From: Haemophilus parainfluenzae
Lineage (GTDB): Bacteria > Pseudomonadota > Gammaproteobacteria > Enterobacterales > Pasteurellaceae
DNA length: 64,000 nt
Direction of reading: 5' to 3'
Assembly (NCBI RefSeq): GCF_014931395.1
Contig: NZ_CP063120.1
Location: 1,719,501-1,783,500 of the forward strand
Below the pieces are notes generated by a model, which worked only from the letters and a program-made list of their open reading frames with translations, was not told the origin of the DNA and searched no databases. A program made the position numbers and the translations under genes. Of the stretch, positions 1 through 8,841 are shown in pieces (positions within the stretch are counted from its first letter, which is position 1; every line of letters starts with the position of its first letter).

Positions 1-668
1 CCTTTAAAGAAAAATATTATTTAACGGATGAAGCTTTTGCTGAAATGCAACCTATTGATATGCCAAGCGAACGTAGCATTCAAAATTACCGTTCAACTTA
101 CAACGATATTCGGGATTGGCTACGTCGTCAAAAAGATGACGAGGAAAAAGCAAAATCGACCATTGATTGGGATGATGTGGTATTTGAAGTGGATTTATTA
201 AAATCCCAAGAAATCAATCTAGATTACATCTTAGAATTGATTTTTGAACACAACAAAAAAATGAAAAATAAAGCTGAACTGATTGATGAAATTCGAACCA
301 CAATCCGAGCGAGCCTAGGTAATCGAGCCAAAGAAAGTTTGATCGTAGATTTTATCAATCAAACTGACTTAGATAGCATAGTCGATAAAGCCGATATTAT
401 TGAATCTTTCTTCCAATTTGCCCAAAAAGAGCAACAGAAAGAAGCTGACGAATTAATTAGCAGTGAAGGGCTGAATATTGATGCCGCGAAGCGTTATATT
501 AACGTGTCCTTAAAACGCGGATATGCTAGCGAACAAGGTACGGATTTAAATGATGCCCTACCGAAAATGAGCCCGCTTAATCCGCAATATCTCACGAAAA
601 AACAAAGCATTTTCCAAAAGATTGTTGTCTTTGTTGAGAAATTTGTTGGGATTGGTGGCGAGGTTTAA
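1..668 (+). CDS. hsdR: Type I restriction enzyme R subunit, C-terminal part (5' end outside window)
   Basis: The reading frame is open from the first bases (codons in phase with position 3) to the TAA at 666-668, so this is the last ~220 residues of a larger protein. HsdR is the ATP-dependent translocase/nuclease subunit of a type I restriction-modification complex (HsdR2M2S). What is visible is the charged, helical C-terminal domain that contacts the methyltransferase, including [15 protein letters not shown] and a closing stretch found in HsdR proteins ([23 protein letters not shown]). The motor and nuclease motifs lie upstream and cannot be checked. hsdM and hsdS are not in the window and would be expected upstream. 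The call rests on recognising the C-terminal family pattern. Confidence 0.8.
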   Translation, partial: FKEKYYLTDEAFAEMQPIDMPSERSIQNYRSTYNDIRDWLRRQKDDEEKAKSTIDWDDVVFEVDLLKSQEINLDYILELIFEHNKKMKNKAELIDEIRTTIRASLGNRAKESLIVDFINQTDLDSIVDKADIIESFFQFAQKEQQKEADELISSEGLNIDAAKRYINVSLKRGYASEQGTDLNDALPKMSPLNPQYLTKKQSIFQKIVVFVEKFVGIGGEV

Positions 669-693
669 AAACTTAAACCGACTATATAGAATT

Positions 694-725
694 AAAAAGG
701 TGCAATCTATTGATTACACCTTTTT
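694..725. terminator. Bidirectional intrinsic terminator between hsdR and the DsrE gene
   Basis: A 14-bp stem (AAAAAGGTGCAATC paired with GATTACACCTTTTT, one mismatch) with a 4-nt loop, flanked by an A-run on one side and a T-run on the other. It lies between two convergent genes and can serve both. Confidence 0.8.
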
Positions 726-747
726 ATTTTGTCAGTTTTATCTGAAA

Positions 748-1104
748 TTAGAACGTTAAAACTTTATCCGCCCATAATGTCCATTCAGAAACATCATCTA
801 AAGTACCAAGGGTCACGCCGTCAATTAATTTAGCATCTAATAAACCACGTGCTTTTACGCAGCTGGTACATAATTTAATTTCAGCACCTTGTGCCGCTAA
901 AATATCGATAAGTTGTTGGATATTGAAACCTTCATTTGGATTTTGCCCAGCAATACCGCATAAAATCGCATCAGAAAAGCAGAATAATTTAATATTCACA
1001 TCCTTGCTGTGCTCTTCCTTCATATTGATGGCGAAACGAACAGCGTTGAACGTTTTTTCTCCGCTATATGTGGAATCATTGACAATAAAAAGAATATTTT
1101 GCAT
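748..1104 (-). CDS. DsrE/DsrF-like family protein (YchN type)
   Basis: A 118-residue single-domain protein of the DsrE superfamily. These small alpha/beta proteins form oligomers and, in some members, relay sulfur on a conserved cysteine. The N-terminal strand (MQNILFIVNDSTYSGEKTF), the central CFSDAILCGIAGQNPNEG and the pair CTSCVKARG (about residues 79-87) match the YchN-like branch. The cysteines near position 80 are the likely functional ones. It is a single gene downstream of the purine permease and separated from it by a terminator. The exact biochemical role of this branch is not known; a sulfur-transfer role is inference. Confidence 0.8.
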   Translation of the reverse strand: MQNILFIVNDSTYSGEKTFNAVRFAINMKEEHSKDVNIKLFCFSDAILCGIAGQNPNEGFNIQQLIDILAAQGAEIKLCTSCVKARGLLDAKLIDGVTLGTLDDVSEWTLWADKVLTF

Positions 1105-1136
1105 AACGCACTCCTTGTTACAATACTATAAAAATG

Positions 1137-1157
1137 AAGGCGTAATAATTACGCCTT
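1137..1157 (-). terminator. Intrinsic terminator of the NCS2 permease gene
   Basis: A perfect 9-bp inverted repeat (AAGGCGTAA / TTACGCCTT) with a 3-nt loop. On the minus strand it is followed by TTCATTTTT. It sits just after the permease stop codon. Confidence 0.7.
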
Positions 1158-1164
1158 TATGAAA

Positions 1165-2472
1165 TCAGCCAACCCAAACGAACTTGGCTACAAACAGTAA
1201 AGACACTACCCACACAGGGGCATTGACCTCGCGTATTCTACCTGTACATGCCTTCATGACGCAATAGCTAATAAAACCAAATGCGATACCTTCAGTTATT
1301 GAATAGGTAAATGGCATCATCGCAGCGGTGATAAAAGCAGGTGTTGCTTCAGTTAAATCATCCCAGTGTACACGAATAAGACTGGATGCCATTAAAATCC
1401 CCACATAAACTAAAGCTCCAGCTGTTGCATAAGCTGGTACGACACTAGCTAGTGGCGAGAAGAAAATAGTAAGTAAGAATAAAACACCAACTGTTACTGC
1501 TGTTAAACCTGTTCTACCGCCAACTGAAACCCCTGCACCACTTTCAATGTAGGTACTGATAGCGGATGTACCAATATAAGACCCTACTACCGCACTCACG
1601 CTATCTACATAAAGAGCTTGTTTCATTTTGGGGAAACGACCTTTTTCATCGCTAAAGCCCGCTTTATCAGTCACGCCTAATAAGGTGCCTGACGAGTCAA
1701 ATAAGTTGACTAAAAGGAAGGAGAAAATGATACCGAGTAATGCGGTATCTAACGCACCAGCAATATCCACTTTACCCACAACTGCACCTAAACTTGGTGG
1801 CATAGAAACAATGCCGTGGAAAGTGACTTGGTCATCAATTAAAAGCGCTAATCCAGTTACTACCGCGATAGAAATTAAAACACCAGAGAAAATATTACGT
1901 GCCGCTAGCACCACAATAATGAAAAAGCCTAACACACCGAGTAGAATTTTCGGATCATGTAAATTGCCTAATGCCACTAAGGTTGCAGGATTTGCTACAA
2001 CCAATCCCATATTTTTAAAGCCAATTAAGGCAATAAAGAAGCCTATGCCCGCACCGATTCCCACGCGAAGTGAAAGCGGAATAGACGCCATGAGCCAATA
2101 ACGGATTTGGAATAAGGTGAGAACAAATAAACCAATCGAGCCCCAGAAAATGGTACCCATGCCCACTTCCCAAGAATAACTAAGCTTGCCAACGACTACA
2201 TAAGCAAAGAACGCATTGAGTCCCATTGCAGGCGCAAGGGCGATAGGTAAATTACTGAATAATCCCATCGCAATGGTGCCCAGTGCAGCAATTAAACAAG
2301 TGGTCACGAAAACAACTTGTTTATCCATTCCTGCATCACCTAATACGGATGGGTTCACAAACACGATGTACACCATGGTAAAGAATGTCGTGATACCAGC
2401 GATAATTTCGGTTTTGGTGGTACTGCCCTTTTCTTTAATCGAAAAAAGGCGTTCAAGTAAAGATTGTTGCAT
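1165..2472 (-). CDS. NCS2 family purine permease (adenine/guanine/hypoxanthine type)
   Basis: A 435-residue inner-membrane protein with about 12-13 hydrophobic segments. It belongs to the AzgA-like branch of the nucleobase-cation symporter-2 family, which imports adenine, guanine or hypoxanthine with protons. Family features are visible: the N-terminal TKTEIIAGITTFFTMVYIVF, the motif NPSVLGDAGMD, the short TM3 region (ALAPAMGLNAFF) and the TM10 region SAISTYIESGAGVSVGGRTG. Length is normal. Only 18 bp separate it from the upstream gene usg, so the two are probably co-transcribed. There is no room for a purine riboswitch directly upstream. The exact substrate cannot be decided from sequence alone. 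Confidence 0.88.
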   Translation of the reverse strand: MQQSLLERLFSIKEKGSTTKTEIIAGITTFFTMVYIVFVNPSVLGDAGMDKQVVFVTTCLIAALGTIAMGLFSNLPIALAPAMGLNAFFAYVVVGKLSYSWEVGMGTIFWGSIGLFVLTLFQIRYWLMASIPLSLRVGIGAGIGFFIALIGFKNMGLVVANPATLVALGNLHDPKILLGVLGFFIIVVLAARNIFSGVLISIAVVTGLALLIDDQVTFHGIVSMPPSLGAVVGKVDIAGALDTALLGIIFSFLLVNLFDSSGTLLGVTDKAGFSDEKGRFPKMKQALYVDSVSAVVGSYIGTSAISTYIESGAGVSVGGRTGLTAVTVGVLFLLTIFFSPLASVVPAYATAGALVYVGILMASSLIRVHWDDLTEATPAFITAAMMPFTYSITEGIAFGFISYCVMKACTGRIREVNAPVWVVSLLFVAKFVWVG

Positions 2473-2490
2473 GTTTTTTCCTTAACTTAA

Positions 2491-3444
2491 TTAATAACCT
2501 TGGTGATAAATCGACTCAAGTAATTTCACACCTAATAAGGCGATATTGAAACGTTGCTCATCGGCAACCGTCCAAAATTCGATACCGTTTTCAACCGCAC
2601 TTTGTTGGCTAATATGTAGTTTTACGCTTTCTTCACCGTTTTCGTTTTCACCGTTAATCACGGGGGTAACAAGGCTATCGTGTAATTCAATCAATTCGCT
2701 TTGTTGTGGTTGGAAATCAAATTCATAATCTGAAAGTGCGGTCACTTTTTGCGCCATGCCGTAGAAGACAGGCACTTGAATTTGATGGAAAATAACACTG
2801 TCTAACTGCGGGAAGATTTTTTGTAATTGCAGATTTAAATTAGCTGCTTGTTGTGGAAACACATCAAAGGCAAAACGGGTTTCACCTTCTTCTAATGGCA
2901 TGCCGTTCAGTAAACGAGCAGTTTGTCCCGCAAGTTTATTTACGGTTTCCCCATCCGTATAAGAAGCGGGTAAAAGTGACGTTGCAAAGACTTGAGTTAA
3001 ATTCGTTTGTTGAATAATTGGTAGTAGAGATAAGGCTAATTGACTCACTTGCGGATCGGGCAGACTCACAATGTTACGTTGTCTTAATTCAGCCAGATTT
3101 TCTTCATTGATTGTCGGGACAACAACAGGAACATCAGACAATGCTGAGCAAATCCCTTTTAAATCAATCACCACACAGCCACTTTCTGCTGCTTGTGCTA
3201 ATAAAGGCGCTTGGTCAATTTGGCCTGCGAAGAAAAGATAATTAACGCTATCCCACTCAATCTCATCAGTGGCTAATTGAGCAACGGCTTTATTGCGAAA
3301 ACGCACCGCTTGCTCTTCTTCAAAAGGATAAATTTCTACGATAGAAATTTTGCCAACATCTAGCTCACTTTGTTCAAGTGCTTCGGCAATTTTTTCACAT
3401 AGATCAAATTCTGCTGCAATAGCAATATTTAGGCTTGCGTCCAT
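2491..3444 (-). CDS. usg: USG-1 homologue, aspartate-semialdehyde dehydrogenase-like protein without catalytic cysteine
   Basis: A 317-residue protein of the semialdehyde dehydrogenase fold, most like E. coli Usg. The N-terminal half is a Rossmann-type domain and the C-terminal half the dimerisation domain (TSLLPASYTDGETVNKLAGQ, FAFDVFPQ). In true Asd enzymes a cysteine in an NPNC-type motif attacks the substrate. The equivalent region here reads LPDPQVSQLALSLLPI and has no cysteine, so dehydrogenase activity is unlikely. The function of Usg proteins is unknown. It lies upstream of, and almost touching, the purine permease gene. Confidence 0.82.
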   Translation of the reverse strand: MDASLNIAIAAEFDLCEKIAEALEQSELDVGKISIVEIYPFEEEQAVRFRNKAVAQLATDEIEWDSVNYLFFAGQIDQAPLLAQAAESGCVVIDLKGICSALSDVPVVVPTINEENLAELRQRNIVSLPDPQVSQLALSLLPIIQQTNLTQVFATSLLPASYTDGETVNKLAGQTARLLNGMPLEEGETRFAFDVFPQQAANLNLQLQKIFPQLDSVIFHQIQVPVFYGMAQKVTALSDYEFDFQPQQSELIELHDSLVTPVINGENENGEESVKLHISQQSAVENGIEFWTVADEQRFNIALLGVKLLESIYHQGY

Positions 3445-3520
3445 TTTTCTCTCCGCTGTAAAATATTTTTAAACGATTCATTCTACAGAAAAAAGACGCA
3501 TAAATACATAAGGAAATCAG

Positions 3521-4000
3521 ATGACACCTGCAATTGATTTATTAAAGAAAAATAAAGTCCCTTTTACTCTCCATACTTATGATCATGATCCAAACAATAC
3601 CCATTTTGGTGATGAAGCCGCTGAAAAACTTGGACTTGATCCGCACCAATCCTTTAAAACACTTTTAGTCGCTGAAAATGGTGATCAGAAAAAATTGGCG
3701 TGTTTTGTACTTTCCACGGCAAATATGTTGAGTTTAAAGAAAGCAGCAAAAGCCATTGGTGTGAAAAAGGTTGAAATGGCCGATAAAGATGCGGCACAAA
3801 AAAGTACGGGATATTTAGTCGGTGGCATTAGTCCATTAGGTCAAAAAAAACGGGTAAAAACAGTGATAAATTCAACCGCACTTAATTTTGATACGATTTT
3901 TGTCTCAGGTGGAAAACGCGGATTAAGCGTCGAATTAGCGCCCCAAGATTTAGCTAAATTACTGAACGCCGAATTTGTCGATATTATTGACGAAGAATAG
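3521..4000 (+). CDS. ybaK: Cys-tRNA(Pro)/Cys-tRNA(Cys) deacylase YbaK
   Basis: A 159-residue trans-editing protein of the YbaK/EbsC branch of the INS superfamily. It hydrolyses Cys-tRNA(Pro) made in error by prolyl-tRNA synthetase, acting in the cytoplasm. The whole domain is present: the N-terminal [19 protein letters not shown], the central [20 protein letters not shown], and the conserved [11 protein letters not shown] loop near residue 105. Length equals that of the characterised Haemophilus protein. Divergent from usg with a 76-bp gap, and followed by a bidirectional terminator shared with convergent fabA. Confidence 0.93.
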   Translation: MTPAIDLLKKNKVPFTLHTYDHDPNNTHFGDEAAEKLGLDPHQSFKTLLVAENGDQKKLACFVLSTANMLSLKKAAKAIGVKKVEMADKDAAQKSTGYLVGGISPLGQKKRVKTVINSTALNFDTIFVSGGKRGLSVELAPQDLAKLLNAEFVDIIDEE

Positions 4001-4009
4001 AAAAAGAAA

Positions 4010-4035
4010 AGCCCGAATGAATCGGGCTATTATTT
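4010..4035. terminator. Bidirectional terminator between ybaK and fabA
   Basis: A 7-bp GC-rich stem AGCCCGA/TCGGGCT with a 5-nt loop, followed on the plus strand by ATTATTTTTA and on the minus strand by TTTTCTTTTTC. The two flanking genes converge on it. Confidence 0.8.
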
Positions 4036-4060
4036 TTATATGATGTTGTGTTTATTTGAA

Positions 4061-4594
4061 TTAGAAACTTGATGTATCTTGGAATAAGCCAACTTTTAAA
4101 TCGGTTGCGGTGTAGATAACACGACCATCGACTTCTACTTCACCGTCGGCCATTCCCATTACTAATTTGCGATTAATTACGCGTTTCATATTGATACGGT
4201 AAACCACTTTTTTCGCGGTTGGTAAGATTTGTCCGGTAAATTTCACTTCACCTACGCCTAATGCACGGCCTTTACCTTTACCGCCTACCCAGCCAAGGAA
4301 GAAACCCACTAATTGCCACATCGCATCTAAACCTAAGCAGCCTGGCATGACTGGGTCACCGATAAAGTGGCAACCGAAAAACGGTAAATCTGGATGAATA
4401 TCTAATTCCGCTTCAATATACCCTTTACCAAACGCACCGCCGTCTTCGGTCATTTTTACAATGCGATCCATCATCAACATGGTTGGTGCTGGAAGTTGCG
4501 GGCCTTCTTTACCAAATAATTCACCACGACCAGAAGCTAATAAATCTTCATAAGTGTAGCTGCTTTTGATGTTGGGTGTACAGGTGTTTTCCAT
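4061..4594 (-). CDS. fabA: 3-hydroxydecanoyl-[ACP] dehydratase/isomerase
   Basis: A 177-residue hot-dog-fold enzyme. It dehydrates 3-hydroxydecanoyl-ACP and isomerises trans-2- to cis-3-decenoyl-ACP, which starts unsaturated fatty acid synthesis. The active-site block [19 protein letters not shown] is intact, with the catalytic His at about residue 76 and Asp at about residue 90. Length is that of the family. It is followed upstream by the Lon-like protease gene, as in E. coli, but the terminator between the two argues for separate transcription. I did not see a convincing FabR/FadR operator in the 170-bp leader. Confidence 0.96.
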   Translation of the reverse strand: MENTCTPNIKSSYTYEDLLASGRGELFGKEGPQLPAPTMLMMDRIVKMTEDGGAFGKGYIEAELDIHPDLPFFGCHFIGDPVMPGCLGLDAMWQLVGFFLGWVGGKGKGRALGVGEVKFTGQILPTAKKVVYRINMKRVINRKLVMGMADGEVEVDGRVIYTATDLKVGLFQDTSSF

Positions 4595-4732
4595 TCTTTA
4601 TTTCCTTGTATATATAGTTTTGCTTGATTACAAACAATAAGTGAAGATTCTATGGGGATTTATAAGAAATGTAAACAGCGAACACTTGTTAGCTCAACTT
4701 GTCGGATCAGTCAGTAAAATTCACATAAAAGA

Positions 4733-4755
4733 AAAGCGAACCCAAGGTTCGCTTT
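4733..4755 (-). terminator. Intrinsic terminator after the Lon-like protease gene
   Basis: A perfect 10-bp stem AAAGCGAACC/GGTTCGCTTT with a 3-nt loop, followed on the minus strand by TTCTTTTATG. It lies 7 bp past the stop codon. Confidence 0.8.
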
Positions 4756-4762
4756 AAAGAAA

Positions 4763-6565
4763 TTAAGATTTAAAGAAATCTAACCAGTTTTTTTTCGGCG
4801 TTTCCGAACGGAAAGCAATTCGATTTTGAATTAAACGTGCAATAGGTTCTTTGCCTTTGGCATATTCTTCTTTCTCTTCTAATAAATCGCGGTCAAATAG
4901 AATCTTGGCTGTTTGATAAATATCTTCGACTTGATAAATAAAGAACTGTTCATTTTTCACAGCTTCAACCACTTCATCAGATAAGCTTAGTTGTTGAATT
5001 GTTGTCGCGGGAATAACCACCCCTTGTTTACCCGTCAAACCACGACGTTGGCAAATAGTGAAAAAGCCTTCAATTTTGTCATTCACGCCGCCTACTGCGT
5101 GCACCAAACCAAATTGGTCAATGGTACCGGTAATCGCAATATTTTGTGGCAACGGCAAATCAGATAACGCGCTGACCAATACGGAGAAAATAGCTAGAGA
5201 CGCACTATCACCATCAATTTCACCATAAGACTGTTCAAATACTAAAGACGCAGAAAATGGTAACTGTGATGGCAACTCTAAGATACTTGCCAAACAAGCT
5301 TCAGAAATCATCATGCCTTTACCGTGGAGGTTGCCGGCTAATTCATTTTTACGCTCCACATCCACGACTTCACCATCACCAAATTGCACTAAGCAACTGA
5401 TACGAGAAGGTTCACCGAAACAAACCGGAGTGCCTGGATATTCAATAACAGACAAGCCATTAATTTGCCCAACAATTTCACCGTTGGTTTCCACATAAAT
5501 TTGTTCATTGAGAATATCTGCATAAGTGCGTTCACGTAAGAAACCATGCTGTTCGTTCTTTTGTTTAAAAGCTTGCTCAAAATCAACCGCGCTTAAGGTT
5601 TGTTTTTGTGACAACGTCGCAGCGTTGAGTAACATTTCCGTTATTTTTAACGGTGAAATGTTAATTAAAAAGCGATCTTCACTCTCACGCACCAGTAACT
5701 GATAGAGTTTATTTAATGCAGTTAAATCTAAATCGAGCTCATATTTTGAGGCTAATGCCAACACATAATTAGCCCAATTTTCTTGTGTTTTCGGTTGTGC
5801 AACAGAATAATAGCTTTCAATTTCCGCGTAATCAGCCAAGCTATAAAGATCTTCTTCTAACTCACCTAAGGTCGCAATTTCAGTACGGTTGCCTAAAATC
5901 ACTACTTTTAAATTAAGTGGATAACTTGGAATATCGCAAGGCAAGGTTTTAAATGGATGGGCTGAATACCAATCAAAAGTTTGCGTTTGTAAAATATGTT
6001 TTAAGCGTTGCCATAAATCAAATTGGCTTAGCATCGTTGCTGCGCTCAAAATCAAAACGCCCCCATTGGCTTGATGGACTAAACCCGGCGTAAGCAAAAT
6101 ATCTTGCGAACTCGGATGAACACGCACACTACCAAAAAGGCTAAATTGATCGGCATGTAATGCCTTCAGCACATCACCTTGTGCGGCAAAATTATCAGCG
6201 AGAGATTGAGCTGGCTCGGTATAAATGTGAGGGAAAGAAAAAGAATCTCCCTGCTCAACCACATAATTCACCCCAAAAACTGACCGCTCTTTTGGCTGTT
6301 CTTGGCGAATAAGTTCTGCTAATAAATCGGCATATTCTGCTTGATCATCTGCTTTTAAAACTAACAAAGAACGACGAGGTTGTTTTAAGAATAAAGAAAT
6401 CGCTTTTGTGGCATGTTTTTGTAATGACCAAAAATCAGCCTTTTCAGCTGAAAGTTCAGTAATCGATAATTCTGGTTGTAAGGCTTGCCAATTTAAGGCT
6501 TGTTCCGAAGATGTTGAAGTCACGACATATCTCGCTTTAATTAAATTGGCGGTATTATCGCACAC
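4763..6565 (-). CDS. Lon-like protease (LonH/YcbZ family, S16)
   Basis: A 600-residue protein of the Lon-related YcbZ family. The C-terminal third is a Lon-type peptidase: the Ser-Lys dyad is visible as GDSASLA (Ser about 454) and GGVNDKIEGFF (Lys about 497). The N-terminal region resembles the family's divergent ATPase part, with a Walker-B-like NGGVLILSAATML near residue 168. I see no normal Walker A loop, so ATP-driven unfolding is uncertain. It sits between fabA and the divergent matP, as ycbZ does in E. coli. The physiological substrate is not known; a role in protein quality control is inference from family. Confidence 0.85.
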   Translation of the reverse strand: MCDNTANLIKARYVVTSTSSEQALNWQALQPELSITELSAEKADFWSLQKHATKAISLFLKQPRRSLLVLKADDQAEYADLLAELIRQEQPKERSVFGVNYVVEQGDSFSFPHIYTEPAQSLADNFAAQGDVLKALHADQFSLFGSVRVHPSSQDILLTPGLVHQANGGVLILSAATMLSQFDLWQRLKHILQTQTFDWYSAHPFKTLPCDIPSYPLNLKVVILGNRTEIATLGELEEDLYSLADYAEIESYYSVAQPKTQENWANYVLALASKYELDLDLTALNKLYQLLVRESEDRFLINISPLKITEMLLNAATLSQKQTLSAVDFEQAFKQKNEQHGFLRERTYADILNEQIYVETNGEIVGQINGLSVIEYPGTPVCFGEPSRISCLVQFGDGEVVDVERKNELAGNLHGKGMMISEACLASILELPSQLPFSASLVFEQSYGEIDGDSASLAIFSVLVSALSDLPLPQNIAITGTIDQFGLVHAVGGVNDKIEGFFTICQRRGLTGKQGVVIPATTIQQLSLSDEVVEAVKNEQFFIYQVEDIYQTAKILFDRDLLEEKEEYAKGKEPIARLIQNRIAFRSETPKKNWLDFFKS

Positions 6566-6635
6566 TTCATCCTGAGTGAAAATCCGTTAGAAAAATCTAC
6601 TGGAAAAATTTATTTAAACAGCGTATATTTACGAG

Positions 6636-6648
6636 GTTACCACGTCAC
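6636..6648 (+). promoter_or_regulatory. matS-like site upstream of matP (weak)
   Basis: GTTACCACGTCAC matches the E. coli MatP-binding matS consensus GTGACRNYGTCAC at 11 of 13 positions. It ends 19 bp before the matP start codon. It could be a site for autoregulation or a chance match; nothing else supports it. Confidence 0.25.
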
Positions 6649-6667
6649 TAAAAAGTATAATAAAACG

Positions 6668-7117
6668 ATGAAATACCAAAAATTAGAAAACCAAGAAGCA
6701 AACTGGAAATGGATTTATCTTATTCGCAAACATCGCGAAGGGGAAAAAATTACCCGTTACGAAGAAAAAAGCTTAGAAGAAAGCAAAGTTCAAGAATTAA
6801 TAGAATGTCAGAATTATCCTGAAAAAATCGAGGAATGGATTAAAAATCACCTTTCTCTTGATTTACCTATTAAGCTTGATCAGGCTATTCGTGCAAGACG
6901 TAAACGCTTTTTTAATGCAGAAAAACAATCAACGAAGAAAAAGTCTATTGATTTAGAATATGGCGTTTGGCTTCGTTTGTCTAAATATTCAAGAAAAATG
7001 AAAATGACGCTTTCTGAAACCATCACTTATATGATTGATGAACGTGAAAGCAAAGCATTATATGAAAGCCAAATGACAGCGATGAAAGCTGGGTTGAAAA
7101 ATTTGCTTAATAAATAA
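6668..7117 (+). CDS. matP: Macrodomain Ter protein MatP
   Basis: A 149-residue DNA-binding protein that organises the replication-terminus macrodomain by binding matS sites and interacting with ZapB at the divisome. The N-terminal part is a charged four-helix region beginning MKYQKLENQEANWKWIYL. The C-terminal part is a ribbon-helix-helix with a coiled-coil tail (VWLRLSKYSRKMKMTLSETI, about 102-121). Length matches E. coli MatP (150). Its position next to the Lon-like protease and fabA is conserved with E. coli, so this part of the chromosome may lie near the terminus. Followed by a strong terminator. Confidence 0.93.
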   Translation: MKYQKLENQEANWKWIYLIRKHREGEKITRYEEKSLEESKVQELIECQNYPEKIEEWIKNHLSLDLPIKLDQAIRARRKRFFNAEKQSTKKKSIDLEYGVWLRLSKYSRKMKMTLSETITYMIDERESKALYESQMTAMKAGLKNLLNK

Positions 7118-7124
7118 GATGAAA

Positions 7125-7152
7125 AAAAGCCAAGGCCGAAACCTTGGCTTTT
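7125..7152. terminator. Terminator between matP and cspD
   Basis: A perfect 11-bp stem AAAAGCCAAGG/CCTTGGCTTTT with a 6-nt loop between two convergent genes. The flanking A and T runs make it usable from both sides, and the plus strand (matP) is the better fit. Confidence 0.85.
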
Positions 7153-7197
7153 GATTATGCTAAATAGAGAAGATTTTGAAACGTTTTAGCGTTTCGC

Positions 7198-7407
7198 CTA
7201 TTCCGCAATCGGAATAATTTTTGTGGCGTGAGATCCTTTGTCGCCGTGAATCACTTCAAATTGCACGCGTTGTCCCGCTTTCAATGAACGGTAACCATCC
7301 ATTTCAATTGCTGAATAATGTGCAAAGATGTCTGTATCCACGCCTTCTGCAGAAATAAATCCAAATCCTTTTGCGTTATTAAACCATTTTACTACACCAA
7401 TTTCCAT
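7198..7407 (-). CDS. cspD: Cold shock-like protein CspD
   Basis: A 69-residue single OB-fold cold-shock domain. The RNA/DNA-binding motifs are present: RNP1 KGFGFI (about residues 13-18) and RNP2 DIFAHYSAI (about 27-35). It opens MEIGVVKWFNNAKGFGF, closest to CspD, which in E. coli is a stationary-phase inhibitor of replication rather than a cold-induced protein. A short inverted repeat GAAACG/CGTTTC lies directly after the stop codon at 7178-7195 and may help termination. I see no long cold-box leader upstream. Confidence 0.88.
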   Translation of the reverse strand: MEIGVVKWFNNAKGFGFISAEGVDTDIFAHYSAIEMDGYRSLKAGQRVQFEVIHGDKGSHATKIIPIAE

Positions 7408-7553
7408 AGTAGACCTCTATAGGCTTCGCCCTTAATACTTAAAAACAATAAGACTCATGCCTTATCACCTCAATTGGAAATATATTCAAACATTTTATTT
7501 TTTTATGCAACAAGGAAACTTTAAAAATGATACATTGATCACAAAAATTTTTA

Positions 7554-7721
7554 TTATTTACTATCATCAGAAGCCTCTTTCTCACCTTTTTGATGAATTT
7601 CACGCAATGCTTTTGCCACAATTTGAATGGCCTCACCGCTACTAATTCCTTGTGCAATTAATTCCTGAATTTGCTCTACTGCTTTTTGTTGCTGTTCGTG
7701 GGTTAAATTAATATCTAACAT
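7554..7721 (-). CDS. yoaH: UPF0181 family protein YoaH
   Basis: A short gene of 55 codons reading [20 protein letters not shown] and then a helical segment with [19 protein letters not shown]. This is the full UPF0181 (YoaH) family pattern, whose function is unknown. The start is an ATG 12 bp after the stop of the upstream truC gene, so it is probably the last gene of a yqcC-truC-yoaH operon. The tail is charged and ends in a double TAA. Confidence 0.85.
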   Translation of the reverse strand: MLDINLTHEQQQKAVEQIQELIAQGISSGEAIQIVAKALREIHQKGEKEASDDSK

Positions 7722-7733
7722 GATTTTTTCTCG

Positions 7734-8450
7734 TTAAATAGACCAATTAAATAATTCCATCACTTTCATCCATTGCTCATCTAAATTAGCTTTAATTTCA
7801 ATTTTTGTTGAATGGATAGGATGCTCAAAAATAAGTGTATCGGCATGTAAAAATAAACGCTGACAGCCTGAATGTTCCGTCAATGCACGATTTTGATGCA
7901 AATCACCATATTGTGTATCCCCTAAAATAGGATGAAAGATATGCTTCATGTGACGTCGTAACTGATGTTTCCTGCCTGTTTGAGGAATGAGTTTCACCAA
8001 GGAATATCTCGTGGTTTGATAACGCCCTACCGCATAAGGCATTTCCACAATGTTTAAGCCTTCATAATCCGTTACCGCCTCTTGAGGGGCTTTATCTTCT
8101 TGTGCGAACTTATCTGCAATCTTATCTAATTGGATTTTAAGAGGATAATCAATCTGCCCTTTTCCTTGCAAATACCCTCGCACAATCGCTAAATAAGATT
8201 TTTGCACCGTTTTCTGTTCAAATTGCTGACACATTAAATTCGCCATTTCACTATTTAAAGCAAACAGCAAAACACCTGATGTGGGGCGATCTAATCGATG
8301 AATAGGAAAAACATGCTGCCCGATTTGATCGCGCAAGGTTTGCATCACAAATTGCGTTTCATGAGTATCAAGCCAGCTACGATGTACCAACATGCCTGCA
8401 GGCTTATTAACGGCGACAAGATATTCGTCTTGATATAAGATCTCTAACAT
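7734..8450 (-). CDS. truC: tRNA pseudouridine(65) synthase TruC
   Basis: A 238-residue RluA-family pseudouridine synthase specific for U65 in tRNA. The catalytic aspartate lies in HRLDRPTSG (Asp about 54), and the family's later motif TGRKHQLRRHMKHI is present near residue 155. No S4 domain, as is normal for TruC. The ATG directly follows the stop codon of yqcC, which fits the truC-yqcC pairing seen in other gammaproteobacteria. Confidence 0.92.
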   Translation of the reverse strand: MLEILYQDEYLVAVNKPAGMLVHRSWLDTHETQFVMQTLRDQIGQHVFPIHRLDRPTSGVLLFALNSEMANLMCQQFEQKTVQKSYLAIVRGYLQGKGQIDYPLKIQLDKIADKFAQEDKAPQEAVTDYEGLNIVEMPYAVGRYQTTRYSLVKLIPQTGRKHQLRRHMKHIFHPILGDTQYGDLHQNRALTEHSGCQRLFLHADTLIFEHPIHSTKIEIKANLDEQWMKVMELFNWSI

Positions 8451-8771
8451 TTATTGATTTTGTAATAAGGCTTCTAATTCACGTAACGGTGTTAATAATT
8501 CAACTAAAAAATCTTCTTCTGCTTCTTTAAACGCTTCCTCTAAATAAGGCGACACCGCAATTTTTGAGGGTAATTCAGCGCCACTTTCAAGTAAGGCAAA
8601 CATTCTTGGAATAAAAATCCATTGCAACCATTCTTCTGGTGACATAGTATCAATAGCAAAAGGCTCTTCACTTAAAAAGGCTTCTTGTGAAGGAGGAACG
8701 GCTTGCCATAAATCAAGTTTTTGCATAGCAAGTTGTAATTGTTGAAGATGAAGTTTTGTTTGATTACGCAT
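8451..8771 (-). CDS. yqcC: YqcC family protein
   Basis: A 106-residue all-helical protein with the YqcC features: an N-terminal helix (LHLQQLQLAMQKLDLWQ), the PFAIDTMSPEEWLQWIFIPR segment and an acidic C-terminal helix. Function unknown. It is the first gene of the yqcC-truC-yoaH set and abuts truC with no gap, so a role connected with tRNA modification is possible but not shown. Confidence 0.88.
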   Translation of the reverse strand: MRNQTKLHLQQLQLAMQKLDLWQAVPPSQEAFLSEEPFAIDTMSPEEWLQWIFIPRMFALLESGAELPSKIAVSPYLEEAFKEAEEDFLVELLTPLRELEALLQNQ

Positions 8772-8841
8772 GGTTTCCCCTATTTATAAACAAGCGGCGT
8801 ATTCTACGAGCATCAATTCACGCTGTAAAGTGCGGTCAGTT

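Noticed and set aside
2473..2490. Purine riboswitch for the NCS2 permease
   Set aside because: Only 18 bp separate the permease from usg, too short for an aptamer, and no aptamer-like pairing was seen before usg.
7439..7657. 72-codon minus ORF over the region after cspD
   Set aside because: It uses a different frame from the clear YoaH gene at 7554-7721 and has no family features.
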